Positions 1 to 11,095 of a stretch of DNA of 64,000 nt are shown here, piece by piece. A program made the position numbers and the translations under genes. The stretch lies in the NCBI GenBank assembly GCA_030141605.1, contig JAQGDQ010000582.1:62001-126000 (forward strand), in the 5' to 3' direction. The DNA comes from Tubiluchus corallicola. Its lineage: Eukaryota > Priapulida > Priapulimorpha > Priapulimorphida > Tubiluchidae. The notes beneath the pieces are model-generated. The model worked only from the letters and a program-made list of their open reading frames with translations, did no database searches and was not told where the DNA came from. Position 1 is the first letter of the stretch. Each line of letters opens with the position of its first letter.

Positions 1-1
1 A

Positions 2-46
2 AAAGAAGCAGAACGAGCAAAGAATGCTGAAGAAGAACGACGCAAG
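2..46 (+). CDS. Exon of the unrecognised charged protein (5' truncated by window)
   Basis: Reads KEAERAKNAEEERRK in frame 2 and ends at donor GTGCAC in phase 0. Other frames stop or lack a continuation. The charged heptad-like composition suggests a helix or coiled coil. The exon may start before the window. Confidence 0.6.
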
Positions 47-3000
47 GTGCACACTAATTATTACACTTATCTCAACAGTTTATTTTTGAAATATATTTGT
101 ACAGTATTAGAATAAGGAGTTTAGGTACGTGATAGGTAAAGCAAAAGGAATGTAATTATTAGCAGTATGACATTATGACTCTTATGCATTGCTCTCCAAT
201 CTTCCACATTTGCTTACAGAGCCTGTCAGTAATAGTATTTTGACACAATAAGCCTTTTCACAGTTCCAGCGGTTGATGATATCGTGAAAAGGTCAAAGGT
301 TAAGTGTACCAGACAATGCATTTGTGTATACTTGGCAATGCCCCGCAGTCCATGCTATTGAAATAGTAAGAGTTTTAACAGCTAGCCAGATTGTTGTTCT
401 TGTTCCCAAGCAAGATCCTGCTAGTAAATCACTGTATGCACAGACTAATGCATAGTTAAGTAACATCCATATAAAACAACTGAAGTTACTGAACAAACGT
501 GGCAGACGGCTTTGCTTTACCAACAGTTCACATGATGGTAGTGGTTACGATGCATTGCTGTGGTACACTTAATCTTTCACCTGCAACAACTGCACGTGTG
601 CACAACGAAACTGTGAAAAGGCTTAGTCTTTAGTGTTAGTTAGCAGTTAGCAATTCAAGTGATGAGGCCATTGATGCACAGTGCATGTCTGTAGTTGGTT
701 CAGGAATTCGTGGAAGGACTTGGAAAAGGTGTCTAGGTTTTGCTGATGATCGATTAGGAATAATGAAAAAATTTCGTTCTACTTTTCTCTTTCTCTCTCC
801 CTCGCCTCTCTATTTATGTCTATTCTCTGGTCCTAGTGACCTCAAAGAGAACTCGGTGTCTAAGAGTGAACTAGACACTCTACTGAAAGCACATCTGAAT
901 AGGCCTGTATCTGCTAGTGCTCCAGACTCAGTTTCATCGCAAAAGAAAAGCTGTGCAGAAGCAGCTAAACAGTTGTGATGAGAACTTCCAACTCTTAAAT
1001 TCAGGCAAACAGCGCTCGGGCGAGAAAGATGTTGCTGCTTTAAATGAAAGTGACGGATGCGTTGAAGTCAAAAAGCGCCGACGTCCACGGCTCGGGCAAA
1101 GCAACAGCCTTAAGTGATCACGAGATCAGCGACTGGAAGTTTGCTTCTCAAAACGAGTAAACCGCTTCGTAGAATATTCGCGACGCGTTTAGACCAGGAC
1201 ACGCAAGCGTCAGAAATTCAACGTTTCATAGATGAGTCGTGTGACATTTTCCGTTAGTGTTGAGCAGCTCAAGACTAATTATAACACGTACTTTTCTTTT
1301 GTTATTAGCTGCCACGGTACTGATGAGTACAATGAAATTATGAGCGCCGAATTATAGCCAGCAGGAACCTTAGTGAAACCATATTACGCACCAAAAATAG
1401 CAAAGAACAAAACTACTTTATCACAAACATTAACGCAAGAATCAAGACTGCCTTCTACCGGTAGTTCTAAACCGTCTTTATCCACTCACAGTGAAGGGCA
1501 AAGTGACAAACTCATCCATCATGTAACAGGTGGCGGTACCACTAACAGTTCAACTTATCTACCCAATGATGAGCTACAACTACAGCCAACTAGCGACTCT
1601 CAAGATAGCGAGCTATAATTGCAACTCTGTTATACATCCCGAGTCTCAATATGTTATTCGGGAATTGTGCAATTCATGCGATGTAATACTTCTGCAAGAA
1701 ACAATGTTGCCAAAGCAGGAACTGGGATATCTGTCGTGCATTCACCCAGATTTCTACGGTCAAGGTGTTTTCGCCAACCGACTTATCAGTTGGAATGGTG
1801 GAAGAAAGACCACAAGGTGGACTGGCAATTCTGTGGAAGAAAAGCCTACCTGTTACTAGCAGACTTCTCACACTTGATGACGTTTACAGGTTTATGGGCA
1901 TATCCTTCTCAATTCCTGGGAAACTTATGCCACTCGTATTGCTTAATGCTTATTTCCCCTATGAAGCAGATTGTAATATTGATGAATTTAGGCCTTGTCT
2001 AGGTAATCTCGTTTCTATTATTGACACGACAGAATCTAGTTATGTCTGTTGCATTGGTGACTACAATTGTCATCCTTATAAACGATTTTATCAGGTACGT
2101 TATATCTGATGTAGCCAAAATGTCTAGCTTATCTTTTACGTTCGTAAGTGTGGCTCTCAATTCTACCACTTGGCTTGACCATGTCATTAGTACTTGTGCT
2201 ATGGACTCCTTAATTGGTGATGTGTTGGTTAATTATGATCTCACAAGCACAGATCACATGCCCTTAATGCTAAACACATGTTTAGATAAAATGCTTACAT
2301 CGCCAAGTGATGGAGTTTTAGTAACTCCAGCGGAGGTTTTGAATGGTCATGTTTGTGCCCGGGCCTTGTCTTCTTCTCCAACAAGAAGATGTCTCGTAAT
2401 GTGGTCGACTGGGATAAAGCAACTAATGTCCAACTTCTTGATTATCATACAATGACACAATCCCTACTTTCTAGTATTGCTGTACCGTATCACGTTATTC
2501 ATTGTGGTGATATCCACTGCAATAATGAGTACCACAAACAAGAATTATCTTTAATGTATGATAACATCATTGGGGTGCTTAACACAGCTGCCCAACTTAC
2601 TTTTCCTGATTGTTCACATTCGAAAAGTCACGATCCCATTAAAGACAAAATAATACCCGTCTGGAATGATTTTGTTTCAGAGAAACACAGACATTTTCGC
2701 CATTGTTTCCTTAATTGGTGCGCAAGTGGTAAACCTCGAGATGGATTCATTGCAAACGATACGTCTCAGGCACGCGCACACTTTAAACTTGCTTTGCGTG
2801 AGTGCAAACGGCAAGAAAAAACGCTTGTAGCTGACAAAATTGCTTACAAGCTAATGAATTGTAACTCTTATGAGTTTTGGGCGATTATTAAAAAGGAAAC
2901 AAATGCGAAAATCCCTCTTCCTGCGAAAATCGACGAAATCACTGGGGAGAAAGCTATTTGTGGGGTGATTATTACAAGGACATTTTAAACTCTGTAAATA

Positions 3001-4149
3001 ATGGTGACATTGAAGCTGTGATTTCTTTTACAGTAAGTGAAGTGAAACACGCCATTTCTACTTTGTCATTGCACAAATCGGCTGAACATGACGCCATTAA
3101 ATCCGAACATTTTAGAAACGCTTTTCATATGCTAGCAATATTACTAGCACTTTTCTATTGTTCCTGCGTGACAAATTGTTTTTTGCCTTATGCACTGATG
3201 CTGTCAGTGATTATTCCAATCGTGAAAGACAAAAATAAGGAAATCACAGTCACAAGTAATTACAGGCCGATAGCACTCGCCTCAGTGTCTAGCAAACTTC
3301 TTGAAATTTTACGGTTAAACAGGTACGGCTATTTACTTTCGACGACGCCAAACCAATTTGGTTACGTTGATAAATTAGGTTCAGAAATGTATTTATACAC
3401 CAATAAGGAAGTAATTGATTATTATGTTCAACGGGAGAGTCCAGTTCACATTTTATATTTGGATGCGTCAAAAGCTTTTGGTAGAGTAAATTACTACAAA
3501 CTGTTTTTAAAGCTAACAAATTCTGATTTTCCAAATATTGTTATTCGTTTACTAACGTTTTATTTTCTGAACAAAATAAAGTGAGTAAGTGAGTTCACTT
3601 ATTCATACGTTGAGAGTGCTAGAATGATTTCAGTAAATCATAATGTTACATACTTTGATGTTATACACAGGAAAATGGCTTACAGTTTGTACATGAGAGT
3701 AATGTGTAGTACAAATTCATTAATTAAACCTTTAAATGAAAGTGAAGTAGCATACACTTCTGACATTAGAAGACAGTGGAGGATCTTGTTATATTGTAAT
3801 TATACTTAAAGAATGGCTCAATGCAACAAACTTCAATGAAGAGGCACTTTTTGGTGCTAAGCATCACTGCATAATTTATCTTTATATTATGTGTATGTAG
3901 TATGTGATGTTATAGATATCGTGTAATTGTGGTGCATGTATTTTTTATGTTTGTTTTTTATTTTGCATCACTGGATTATTTATCTTTATATTTTGTGTAT
4001 GTAGTATGTAATGTTGTAGATATCGTGTAATTGTGGTGCATGTATTTTTTATGTTTGTTTTTTATTTTGTGCGCGTAAATATGAATTTTGATTCGAAATA
4101 AAGCGTTAAATCAAATCAAAATCAAATCTCTCTCTCTTTCTCTCTCTCT

Positions 4150-4206
<57 letters not shown>

Positions 4207-7200
4207 TCTCTCTTTCTCTCTGCTTGTCTATTGTCTATCTGTCCCTCTACTTGCCTGTCTGCCCATCTGTCTGTCTCTGTTTGTTCTACTTGGTTTCTGT
4301 TGTTGACCAATTTTTCTTTTCGCAACCAAAGCATCTTTCCCATGCTCTAATCCAATGGATTATCAAACATTTTGATAACAGACTTGAAATAAGATTATTA
4401 GTTTACCTCGCAGCTGTTGTTAGTTGGACAGATGAAGCCAAGAATTTGTTAAATACGCTCCCTGTTTAGCTTGAATTCTTGATGAAGTCAGGCACATAAA
4501 TTATTGATAAGTATGGCAACACCCCCGGTGACCTTAATCATCATTAAAATTAATCGATTTGTTTTCATGCAGCAAGAAGCTGAGGAGAGAAGAATTGCCA
4601 AGATACCACCCTGGCGTTTACAGATGTTGGGAATCAAACCTCCAGAGGACAGGTAATTGAATTTTGTTGAAAAGGAAGAAACCAATTCATTTTTATGCAC
4701 CGCTGTTACAGTAGATGAATATTCTGATTTTTGTTTGGTTGTCTTCAGCGTCTGTCTACTTGATTGTCTGACTTTGATTGCCTGACTGTTTGAGAGTCTT
4801 CAGTGTCTGTCTGACTGTCTGGCAGTTTGAGAGGTTTCAGTGTCAGTCGGACTGTCTGACTGTAACTGTCTAACTGTGTGATTGTCATTAGTGTCTGTCT
4901 GACTGTTTTATTGTCTTCAGTGTCTGTCTGAGTGTTCAGTGTTCAGTGTAAGCATGTGGTTTACTAGCATCACTGTAACAAATAGCATAGATTGAGCTGT
5001 GGCTCACACGAGCACAGTTTGTGATATCTTTTTTAAAAAATGCCAGACAAAACATTTCAAAAGAGAATAGGGCTTGTAATATAATATAACAGTTGTTAGA
5101 TTGGTAAGCTCTTGTTTTTTGCTCTCTCTTTCTCTCACCTACTTCCAGATATGTCAAAATAATAATGATGATGATGATAATAATAATAACAATAATAATA
5201 ATAACAGTAATGATAACAACAACAATGAGGACAGTGGCAACACTGTGGCAATGGTGACGACAACAACAATAATATATGGTAGGAACATCACTCTTGCAAC
5301 ATTTAGCCTAACTGCTAATTGATTGGAGAAGCACTCAGAAATTGTGGCAGAATCAGGACTTGAATCCAGCACCTTTGGCTTTGGGGGCATATGCTGTACT
5401 ATTTGAGTTTCTAATTGAACATGTCAACATGGCATAGCTGGTCTCACCCTAGCAATACACAATCACTCAGAACCACCTGTTCATACTAGTGACATATCAC
5501 TACATTTCAATAAACTCAACAGTGGGAGATATAATGTCTGCACCTTTCCGTAGGATATTCAAGACACAAGCACACACGCACGCACACCTGCGCATGCACA
5601 CTTGTGTGCATGCATGCTCAGCCACTCATGTGGAGACCTCACTCATTCATTTGCTTGCTTTCCATATCGATAATTTGTACAGGCAAATTAAGGCTTATGG
5701 GAATTCAATTTTGCTCTGAATGAAAGACCTGCTGATTATCATTTGCCTTTTGCCTGTCACACCTTTCTGGTAAGTCCATGAAATTTTGTTTAGGCAAAGG
5801 TCAAGTCCAAGTCACACAACTACTGTCACGGAACCTGGAGCAAAAAAACGGAGCTACTCATTCGACGAAGTTGAAGTAAATGGACAAGCTAATACTAGGA
5901 GAAGTCATCTATATAAAGGTATGCACACATGATGAAGATGCAAGATCATTGCTTTACACATTGCAGATCTATACTTACTTACAGCAGTGGGGAAGTAGCG
6001 GCCCGTAATTAAAATTAGTGGGGGTGCTGGTTCAGTAAATTTTCAGCCATTATTTTAATACTGTGTAAAATGAAACAAATATATGTAATTTTAATGCTGT
6101 GATTTGTAATTGTAATTTTAAACAAACAAACATTCAAAAATTTATACATAAACTTGATAAAATCCTAAACAAGAAATATTGTTTGCTTACGAATAACGCG
6201 GTAAATTGCCGCAGTTCAAGAATATGCCAGCACACGGCTTTTAATCACCTGACAAATGAAAACACACACTGCTTGAGCGACAGTACTCTTTCTACCTAGC
6301 AGCAGATGCTAGCAGTAGCGTACACTATCTCAGACATATGCACATGGCCGCATGTGTACAACAGCCTAACACACCACTGCGCTGGGCTATGAAGCAAACA
6401 GCGCTACCCTCACATGCTCTGGTTCCGTACAACTATAAAAAAGAACTAAAGAAAAAGGCCTTATTATATTGAATATTATTGATAATATTGAATGAAAATA
6501 GGGGGTGCCACAGTTCCACAGTAGCTATACATGAGTCGCCACTGGTCACAGAATTATTCATGTGACGAGATCCTGCATAACTGAAACTTCAGACTTTGTA
6601 GCAAGTTATTCAAAAGCCTGTTGCAATAAGTACAGTGGAAAAAACAGAGGAAATTTATAGTTGCATTGTGCTATAATGTCATAGATCTGTTTTACAGAAA
6701 ATCTGGAAGAGGAAGCAACTTTGGCAACAACTAAAAAGAACAGTATCCCTCGAAGCCTTTTGGGAGACTTCATGGTGCAGTCATTAGCCAAGAAGGAAAT
6801 GGCCAAATCTGTGTCTGATGAAGAAGGAGAAGACACCGTAAGCACCCTCAGTGAGACACTTTCAGAAAAGCAAGAACATGATGTGGCAATTACTCCTGCC
6901 AAAAAGCCACCAGGAAGGTTACCCAGAAGTCCACTTGCCACTTTGTTGGTGGAGTCCCTGGGACAGAGGCACGGAGACCCAGAAGAAAGCACAATTGACA
7001 TAAAGAAGCTAGCAAACACACATGTTGCTAATGAAAATCAACTACAAAATGTTCCAAAAAGTATGGGCCAGAAATCGGCACAGGTTGGTGATGCAACAAC
7101 TGATGTCACAAAAACTACAAATAATGGAATTCCGGCAGACAGTAACTCACACAATTCCACCTATTTCAATGAAGATTTGCTTAGCAGACGAGCAGACGAT

Positions 7201-7563
7201 GATGACGATGATGATGATGATGAGTACAACTTGAACACTCCCCCAATTATTATTGAAGAAAAAGTGGAAAATAAAATTCCAGATACAGGGTCGAGTACAA
7301 AAACTAATGCTGTTTTAGAAAAGCCTGGTGTGCCAAAGCAAAAGGCCGATGCTGATGATAAACAGGAAGTGGCATCAACAAAGAAAATCACCGATGTCAT
7401 CAGCAGTTTCAAGTCGTTAGAAGCAAAGCAGCAATCACAAGTAAAGGCACTATATCCCATTCAAACGCAGTATTCTGTTCGGCCTAAACAAGCCCAAGTG
7501 CTGGACATGCATGGCAATCCTATTGGCTCATGGAAAGATGCTCTTAGTAATATAAAAAGATAA
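2..7563 (+). CDS. 3' part of an unrecognised charged, low-complexity protein (4 exons seen; 5' end outside window)
   Basis: Exons 2-46, 4573-4652, 5794-5918 and 6698-7563 (stop TAA 7561-7563) join in consistent phase to 371 residues. Each junction has a GT donor and AG acceptor. The first two exons encode an E/K/R-rich, probably helical or coiled-coil stretch, then the segment IPPWRLQMLGIKPPEDR. A basic, Ser-rich exon follows, then a long acidic last exon. The last exon holds two copies of the pattern PRSxLxxxxVxSL (bases 6748-6798 and 6922-6972), a run of nine Asp (about 7195-7222) and a conserved-looking C-terminus ending HGNPIGSWKDALSNIKR. A charged helix followed by a Pro-Trp-x(4)-Leu motif resembles the actin-associated espin, phostensin and taperin proteins, but that is only a resemblance. 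I do not recognise the family. Transcription should end near the AATAAA at 7592. The gene is tandem to, and about 6.3 kb upstream of, the transporter gene. Confidence 0.8.
249..625 (+). mobile_element. MITE family A, complete copy (TA...TA, TIR TAAGCCTTTTCACAGTT)
   Basis: Begins TAAGCCTTTTCACAGTTCC and ends in the inverse (AACTGTGAAAAGGCTTA). The interior is shared with copies at about 30117, 40231, 42792, 49781 and 53130. A TA dinucleotide at each end and no coding capacity suggest a non-autonomous Tc1/mariner-type element. It lies in the 4.5 kb intron of the first gene. Confidence 0.75.
830..4125 (+). mobile_element. Degenerate non-LTR retrotransposon (LINE) with ORF1-like, endonuclease and RT remnants
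   Basis: An ORF1-like basic region (about 830-1370) leads into an APE-type endonuclease domain starting near 1600 (LKIASYNCNSV, DVILLQET, CCIGDYNC, STDHMPL). A linker and the N-terminal half of a reverse transcriptase follow (NYRPIALASVSSKLLE near 3262; LDASKAFGRVN near 3461). The reading frame shifts at least four times (around 1765, 2110, 2350 and 2960) and coding ends near 3584, before the catalytic YxDD block, so the copy is dead. A duplicated 3' UTR and a TCAAA-rich tail end near 4125. It has inserted in the sense direction in the first gene's large intron. The overall plan resembles CR1/Jockey-type LINEs; the exact clade is undetermined. Confidence 0.8.
3861..4070. repeat. About 104-bp tandem duplication in the LINE 3' UTR
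   Basis: The block starting GCATCACTG at 3861 recurs at 3965. Both copies run through ATCTTTATATT and GTGGTGCATGTATTTTT with only a few differences. Confidence 0.8.
4127..4222. repeat. (CT)n microsatellite
   Basis: Long CT dinucleotide run directly after the LINE tail. The Leu/Ser and Arg/Glu reading frames through it are artefacts of the repeat. Confidence 0.95.
4573..4652 (+). CDS. Exon of the unrecognised charged protein
   Basis: Flanked by acceptor TTCATGCAG and donor GTAATT. It continues the E/R-rich helix and then encodes the PPWRLQMLG segment. It ends in phase 2, which the next exon completes. Confidence 0.8.
4740..4945. repeat. Degenerate GTCTGACT-type minisatellite
   Basis: Repeated GTCTGACTGT and CAGTGTCTGTC motifs of variable spacing, in an intron of the first gene. 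Confidence 0.7.
5158..5230. repeat. AAT/GAT trinucleotide microsatellite
   Basis: Imperfect AAT, GAT and AAC triplets in an intron. Confidence 0.85.
5794..5918 (+). CDS. Exon of the unrecognised charged protein
   Basis: Acceptor TTTGTTTAG and donor GTATGC. Encodes a Ser/Thr/Arg-rich segment including KKRSYSFDEVEV, a plausible site for basophilic kinases (inferred from composition only). It ends with one base of a Glu codon. Confidence 0.8.
5985..6544 (+). mobile_element. Non-autonomous hAT-like element, family B (CAGTGG...CCACTG)
   Basis: Starts CAGTGGGGAAGTAGCGGC and ends GAGTCGCCACTG. The interior is shared with the element at 28240-28734 and, inverted, with 36174-36660. No coding capacity. 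A target duplication is not clear for this copy. It lies in the last intron of the first gene. Confidence 0.65.
6698..7563 (+). CDS. Terminal exon of the unrecognised charged protein
   Basis: Acceptor TTTTACAG; 866 nt open to TAA at 7561-7563. Low hydrophobicity, acidic runs and the lack of a recognisable fold suggest an intrinsically disordered tail. The two PRSxL-type repeats and the C-terminal HGNPIGSWKDAL motif look like short linear interaction motifs. Confidence 0.85.
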
Positions 7564-7591
7564 AAATTGACATCGAACACGGTTGTGGTTG

Positions 7592-7597
7592 AATAAA
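7592..7597 (+). terminator. Polyadenylation signal AATAAA
   Basis: Canonical hexamer 29 nt after the TAA stop of the upstream gene, followed by T-rich sequence. This implies a very short 3' UTR. Confidence 0.6.
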
Positions 7598-7599
7598 AT

Positions 7600-8612
7600 G
7601 ACATATTTTTCTAAAATTAAACCTGTAAAGGTTAAAATTTAATGTTTATTATACTTTGTGCCTTTTGTTATCTGTATCATTTAACTTTAATTTTTTGGCT
7701 CTTTCTAATGTTTAGGTGTCGAAGTTCTTACTGTGAAAATAACTGATAGGTCTTATGATGACCTTATCATGATTGGTGGTGGTTTATTACCAAAAAAGGT
7801 CTAGATGGAAAAAAAATTAGTGATAGCTATGTTTGCAAAGTCTTAAAAATTGTTTATCTTTATTATTTATTTTTGTAACATTATTTTACTTTTGATTATG
7901 CTATTTCTGCTTAGAAACAATGCACTTATGTGGTTACTGATTGGTGCAGTGGTACATCCTTCTTAATAGGAATGCAAAAACTCGCTAATTATTGTACCTG
8001 TTAATAAATAATTATAAATATATGCGTGTGTATAATTTTTGTTTTATGTAATAATTTTTGGCTGCTTACTCGATACGCGTAATGCCAATCTGATCACGTA
8101 GCATGTAATTGTAGACTTATAGCACTGTCAATAAATTTAATGATAAAGCAAGCACTATGGGTAGACCTAGTCATAACGTAATTGGCCTTTTGACAGCTGT
8201 TGGGAAGTCAACGTTTGAAATAAATTCTTGTTAATTTGGTATGCAAGCAGTTGCTGATTATGTTAAAATAATTATCAATTTCAGTTTTTATGAATGTTAA
8301 TTTATAATCACATCATTGAATACAAAACTGAATAAATAATGCACTACATTGTCGTTATCATAAATTTTGAAGTCGCATTCTGTTGCTCTTACAGCCGTTT
8401 ATATTAGAAAGCTAGCAAAATATAATAAGTACTGCTAAGGAATAATTATTACAGATTCATTACCTGATTGAGAATGCAGTGTGCCACAATACTGTTACAG
8501 TATACCTATGTCATCAGCTTTGACAAAACTTTAAACTGAAGGAACTTTTAACAAAGAAGAAATGAGAATTTTAAACCTCAATGAGACCGAATTTCAGTGA
8601 CGAAAGCAACTG
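7600..8612. other. AT-rich intergenic stretch
   Basis: No convincing ORF, tandem array or recognised element; only scattered short A/T runs and a second AATAAA near 8003. Confidence 0.5.
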
Positions 8613-8859
8613 AACTGATTTGTGTGGTCGAGTGGTTTAGATGTCGGACTGCAACCACGCAGTCTTGATCTCGTTCGATACTAGCGGCTGTCAATGCCAG
8701 GGCTTATACCCTTACTTGTTATACATTGTTAGTGTGGTGTTGCGTCCTTACCTGTATTGTTGTAAGTCGCTAAACAGCTGTTAGTGTTAATATTGTCTAT
8801 TATTAGCTTAAACAAGCGACGGTAAACAAATCTTGTTTTCGTCTTTCTTTGTCTTTATA
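8613..8859 (+). mobile_element. tRNA-derived SINE
   Basis: The head at 8622-8690 has an A-box-like TGGTCGAGTGG and a B-box-like CGTTCGATAC at tRNA spacing, followed by an unrelated body. The stems do not close well enough for a functional tRNA. Confidence 0.55.
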
Positions 8860-8867
8860 CTTTATAC

Positions 8868-9281
8868 CAGGGGTGTGCATACTGCGGCCCGCCGAGAGAT
8901 GTTGTGCGGCCCGCGAAGAGGTTTGTCAACGTAATGAAAGTGCGGCCCACGCGATCCAACTGAAGTCCGCGCCAATATCGCAAAGATAGTGCGGGTAGTT
9001 TTTTCCTCTATATCGGATGGCATTAACCCTTACAAGACCGTTGTCACTTAATGTCACTGTCGGACATGACGAAATATATGGTTTTTAGTATGAATTTTAA
9101 TAACTTCTAAAATAGTTTCTTGAGTATAGTAGTGCAGTAGTAATGCTGTGACAGATCAGATGCAGAAAAATCGTTATTAGGTCCTACTGTACTTGGCTCC
9201 TTGACCAAACTGCATGCGGCCCGCAGGAATTGCGGGAAAGTTTAATGTGGCCCGGCTAGTCAGATAATTTGCACACCCCTG
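8868..9281 (+). mobile_element. Non-autonomous hAT element with perfect 8-bp target duplication
   Basis: Starts CAGGGGTGTGCATACTGCGG and ends AATTTGCACACCCCTG. It is flanked by the identical octamer CTTTATAC at 8860-8867 and 9282-9289. The GCGGCCCGC-rich subterminal sequence is typical of a widespread hAT group whose ends read CAGGGGTGT. There is no transposase, so it needs a helper in trans. Confidence 0.85.
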
Positions 9282-9289
9282 CTTTATAC

Positions 9290-10429
9290 TAAGAATCCTT
9301 ATAATTAGAGTTTGTCTTTGTTGATTGTGTCACGTGATCAAGTGTTGTGTTATATCAGGAAATGCACATCAACGCATGTAATTTTTTCTATTAAAGCAAG
9401 TTGATTGACCTATTTGGAATACGCGTCGGTTGCATGCTCACGACAGTGTGATTAAATGATAACTTGAAAGAACTCGGGATCTATGTATTTGTCTAGCTGC
9501 TGATTTGGTCCCTCTTCGAATTCTACTCGCGAGCAAAGGTTCGAAACTGTAGACTGTGTGAACACTGAACAGTTTCAAAATAATTATTTGTGGAAACACT
9601 ATTCTGGAAGGAACAGCCTTTTTCCGGCCTTTTAGAGTTCTTTGTGGTCTACTGGTCTTTCACAATCAACCATCACTAGTCGACAGGTTCAGAATGCTTT
9701 AAACATTTTGGGAGAGGACTGCCTACAGATCGTTTGCTATCTATATACTTTTTTCTCTGAATAAAGTTTTGGGATTTCTACAAAACTGCATCATAGTAAT
9801 TGTCTTTATATGAACGAATTCAATGCACTGCACAAATACAATGTTGACGCACACTCAGACAGTGAGATCATTATTATTGTATCACTTTATTGATTGCGAC
9901 TTAAACAATAAACAATTATTGGTAAAAAATTTAAACCAACAAAAAGAGGGAAAATAACGGTAAACGCTAACAGAATAGAAAGAAAATAATAGCAAATGAG
10001 GCTTAATTAGCCAGTGAATCAGTGACGCTTCAGCAGAGATATAACTTTCGTATCTTAGGCTCATCACCATTTTTGTAGCAGTTTCCCATATTGCTGAGCC
10101 ATGTGTGGCAACAAAACTTGTGAAGACTTGGATTGCACATCACATGGGCAATATACAATGCAAGCCTCGTACTTTAGGCTCTAAACTTTTGGTTTGTGCA
10201 CGTGCATGCTATATATATGCGCATATATAAGTACATCATTCAGGATTACTGTTTCGAAGTAACTCACCGCATAGTCTATAAAATTATGTAGAACTAGAAG
10301 GGGTGGAGAATACCAACGAAAAAACTTAGGCTCTATTCTCATTTTGCCAATTCAACCTGCTATCATCTAATTGGTACCAAGTGGTAAGTCATTATTTTAG
10401 ATACTTGTGTTTACTTATGTTGTCTTCAG
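9290..10429. other. Intergenic stretch without identified gene
   Basis: Mixed unique-looking sequence with no ORF of note. Part may be old repeat. Confidence 0.4.
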
Positions 10430-10583
10430 GGATCGTTGTTCACATCGTGCACATTGGCAGCAACTACTCCGATCCCCAAGGAAGAAGAAAGCAGTATTAC
10501 TGCAGCAGACTTTTGCCCTTCAAAAAGCGTTTAAGATTTGCATTTTTAAGACGGTGGCGGAAACATTGGTAGAGTTGGCTCAG
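10430..10583 (+). other. Isolated exon-like block
   Basis: A 154-nt block, less AT-rich than its surroundings, sits between a good acceptor (TTGTCTTCAG) and a donor (CAG/GTAATA). Two frames are open. I found no partner exon. It could be a 5' exon of the transporter gene, a decayed gene or part of a repeat. Confidence 0.25.
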
Positions 10584-10589
10584 GTAATA

Positions 10590-11095
10590 TTAGGATAAAA
10601 ACGGCACTGATAGTTCCAAACTGGTTCTATTCTCACTGAAAAACTACCTTGGCGAGTCTTGAGACTGGCACGTTCGTTGAAAAGTTTGAAAGTTCCTCCA
10701 CGTGCATGACTTACTGTCACCCAACTGAAAAAGTTCTCAAAACTGAGAATGTCATTTTCATGAATGATGTTGTAGACCATAACTAAATCAGCATGTAGCC
10801 GTCTTTCCTCTAGTGATGTTATATGGAGTTCTTGTAGTTGCTGTGGATAATTGAGATTTTCCGTACCTGCAACTCCATGTGTGAATCGTCTTTGAACAGA
10901 TTCCAGCACATCAATGTCTTTCAAGTAATAGGGATTCCAAACTGGACTTGCATACTCTGTAGTATAGGCCTTATAAATAAGGAGAATAGCCAAAGTCTGA
11001 AATCACGAGCTTTGGTTTGGACTCTGACATTGATTACTCTCAATGGTCCAATGGCTTTCTTGGCGATACTGTTACACTGAGTTGCAAATTTTTAA
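10590..11095 (-). mobile_element. 3' fragment of a LINE (C-terminal reverse-transcriptase region)
   Basis: The reverse-strand translation contains EYASPVWNPYYLKDIDVLES, then VQRRFTHGVAG and LEERRLHADLVMVYNII. This is the characteristic segment after the RT palm in CR1/Jockey-like LINEs. A frame change near 10990 continues into a matching upstream segment, so the copy is broken. Confidence 0.8.

Noticed and set aside
685-1117. Candidate extra exon of the first gene
   Set aside because: Basic ORF1-like sequence continuous with the LINE endonuclease region; more likely part of the retrotransposon.
4088-4343. Leu/Ser and Arg/Glu open frames on both strands
   Set aside because: They arise only from the CT/GA dinucleotide run.
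7022-7460. Overlapping frames on both strands within the last exon of the first gene
   Set aside because: Shadows of the real exon; the minus-strand poly-Ser comes from the GAT repeat.
8622-8690. Functional tRNA gene
   Set aside because: A- and B-box-like words are present but the acceptor and other stems do not pair; a tRNA-derived SINE is the better explanation. The same applies to 50210-50300 and 35335-35410.
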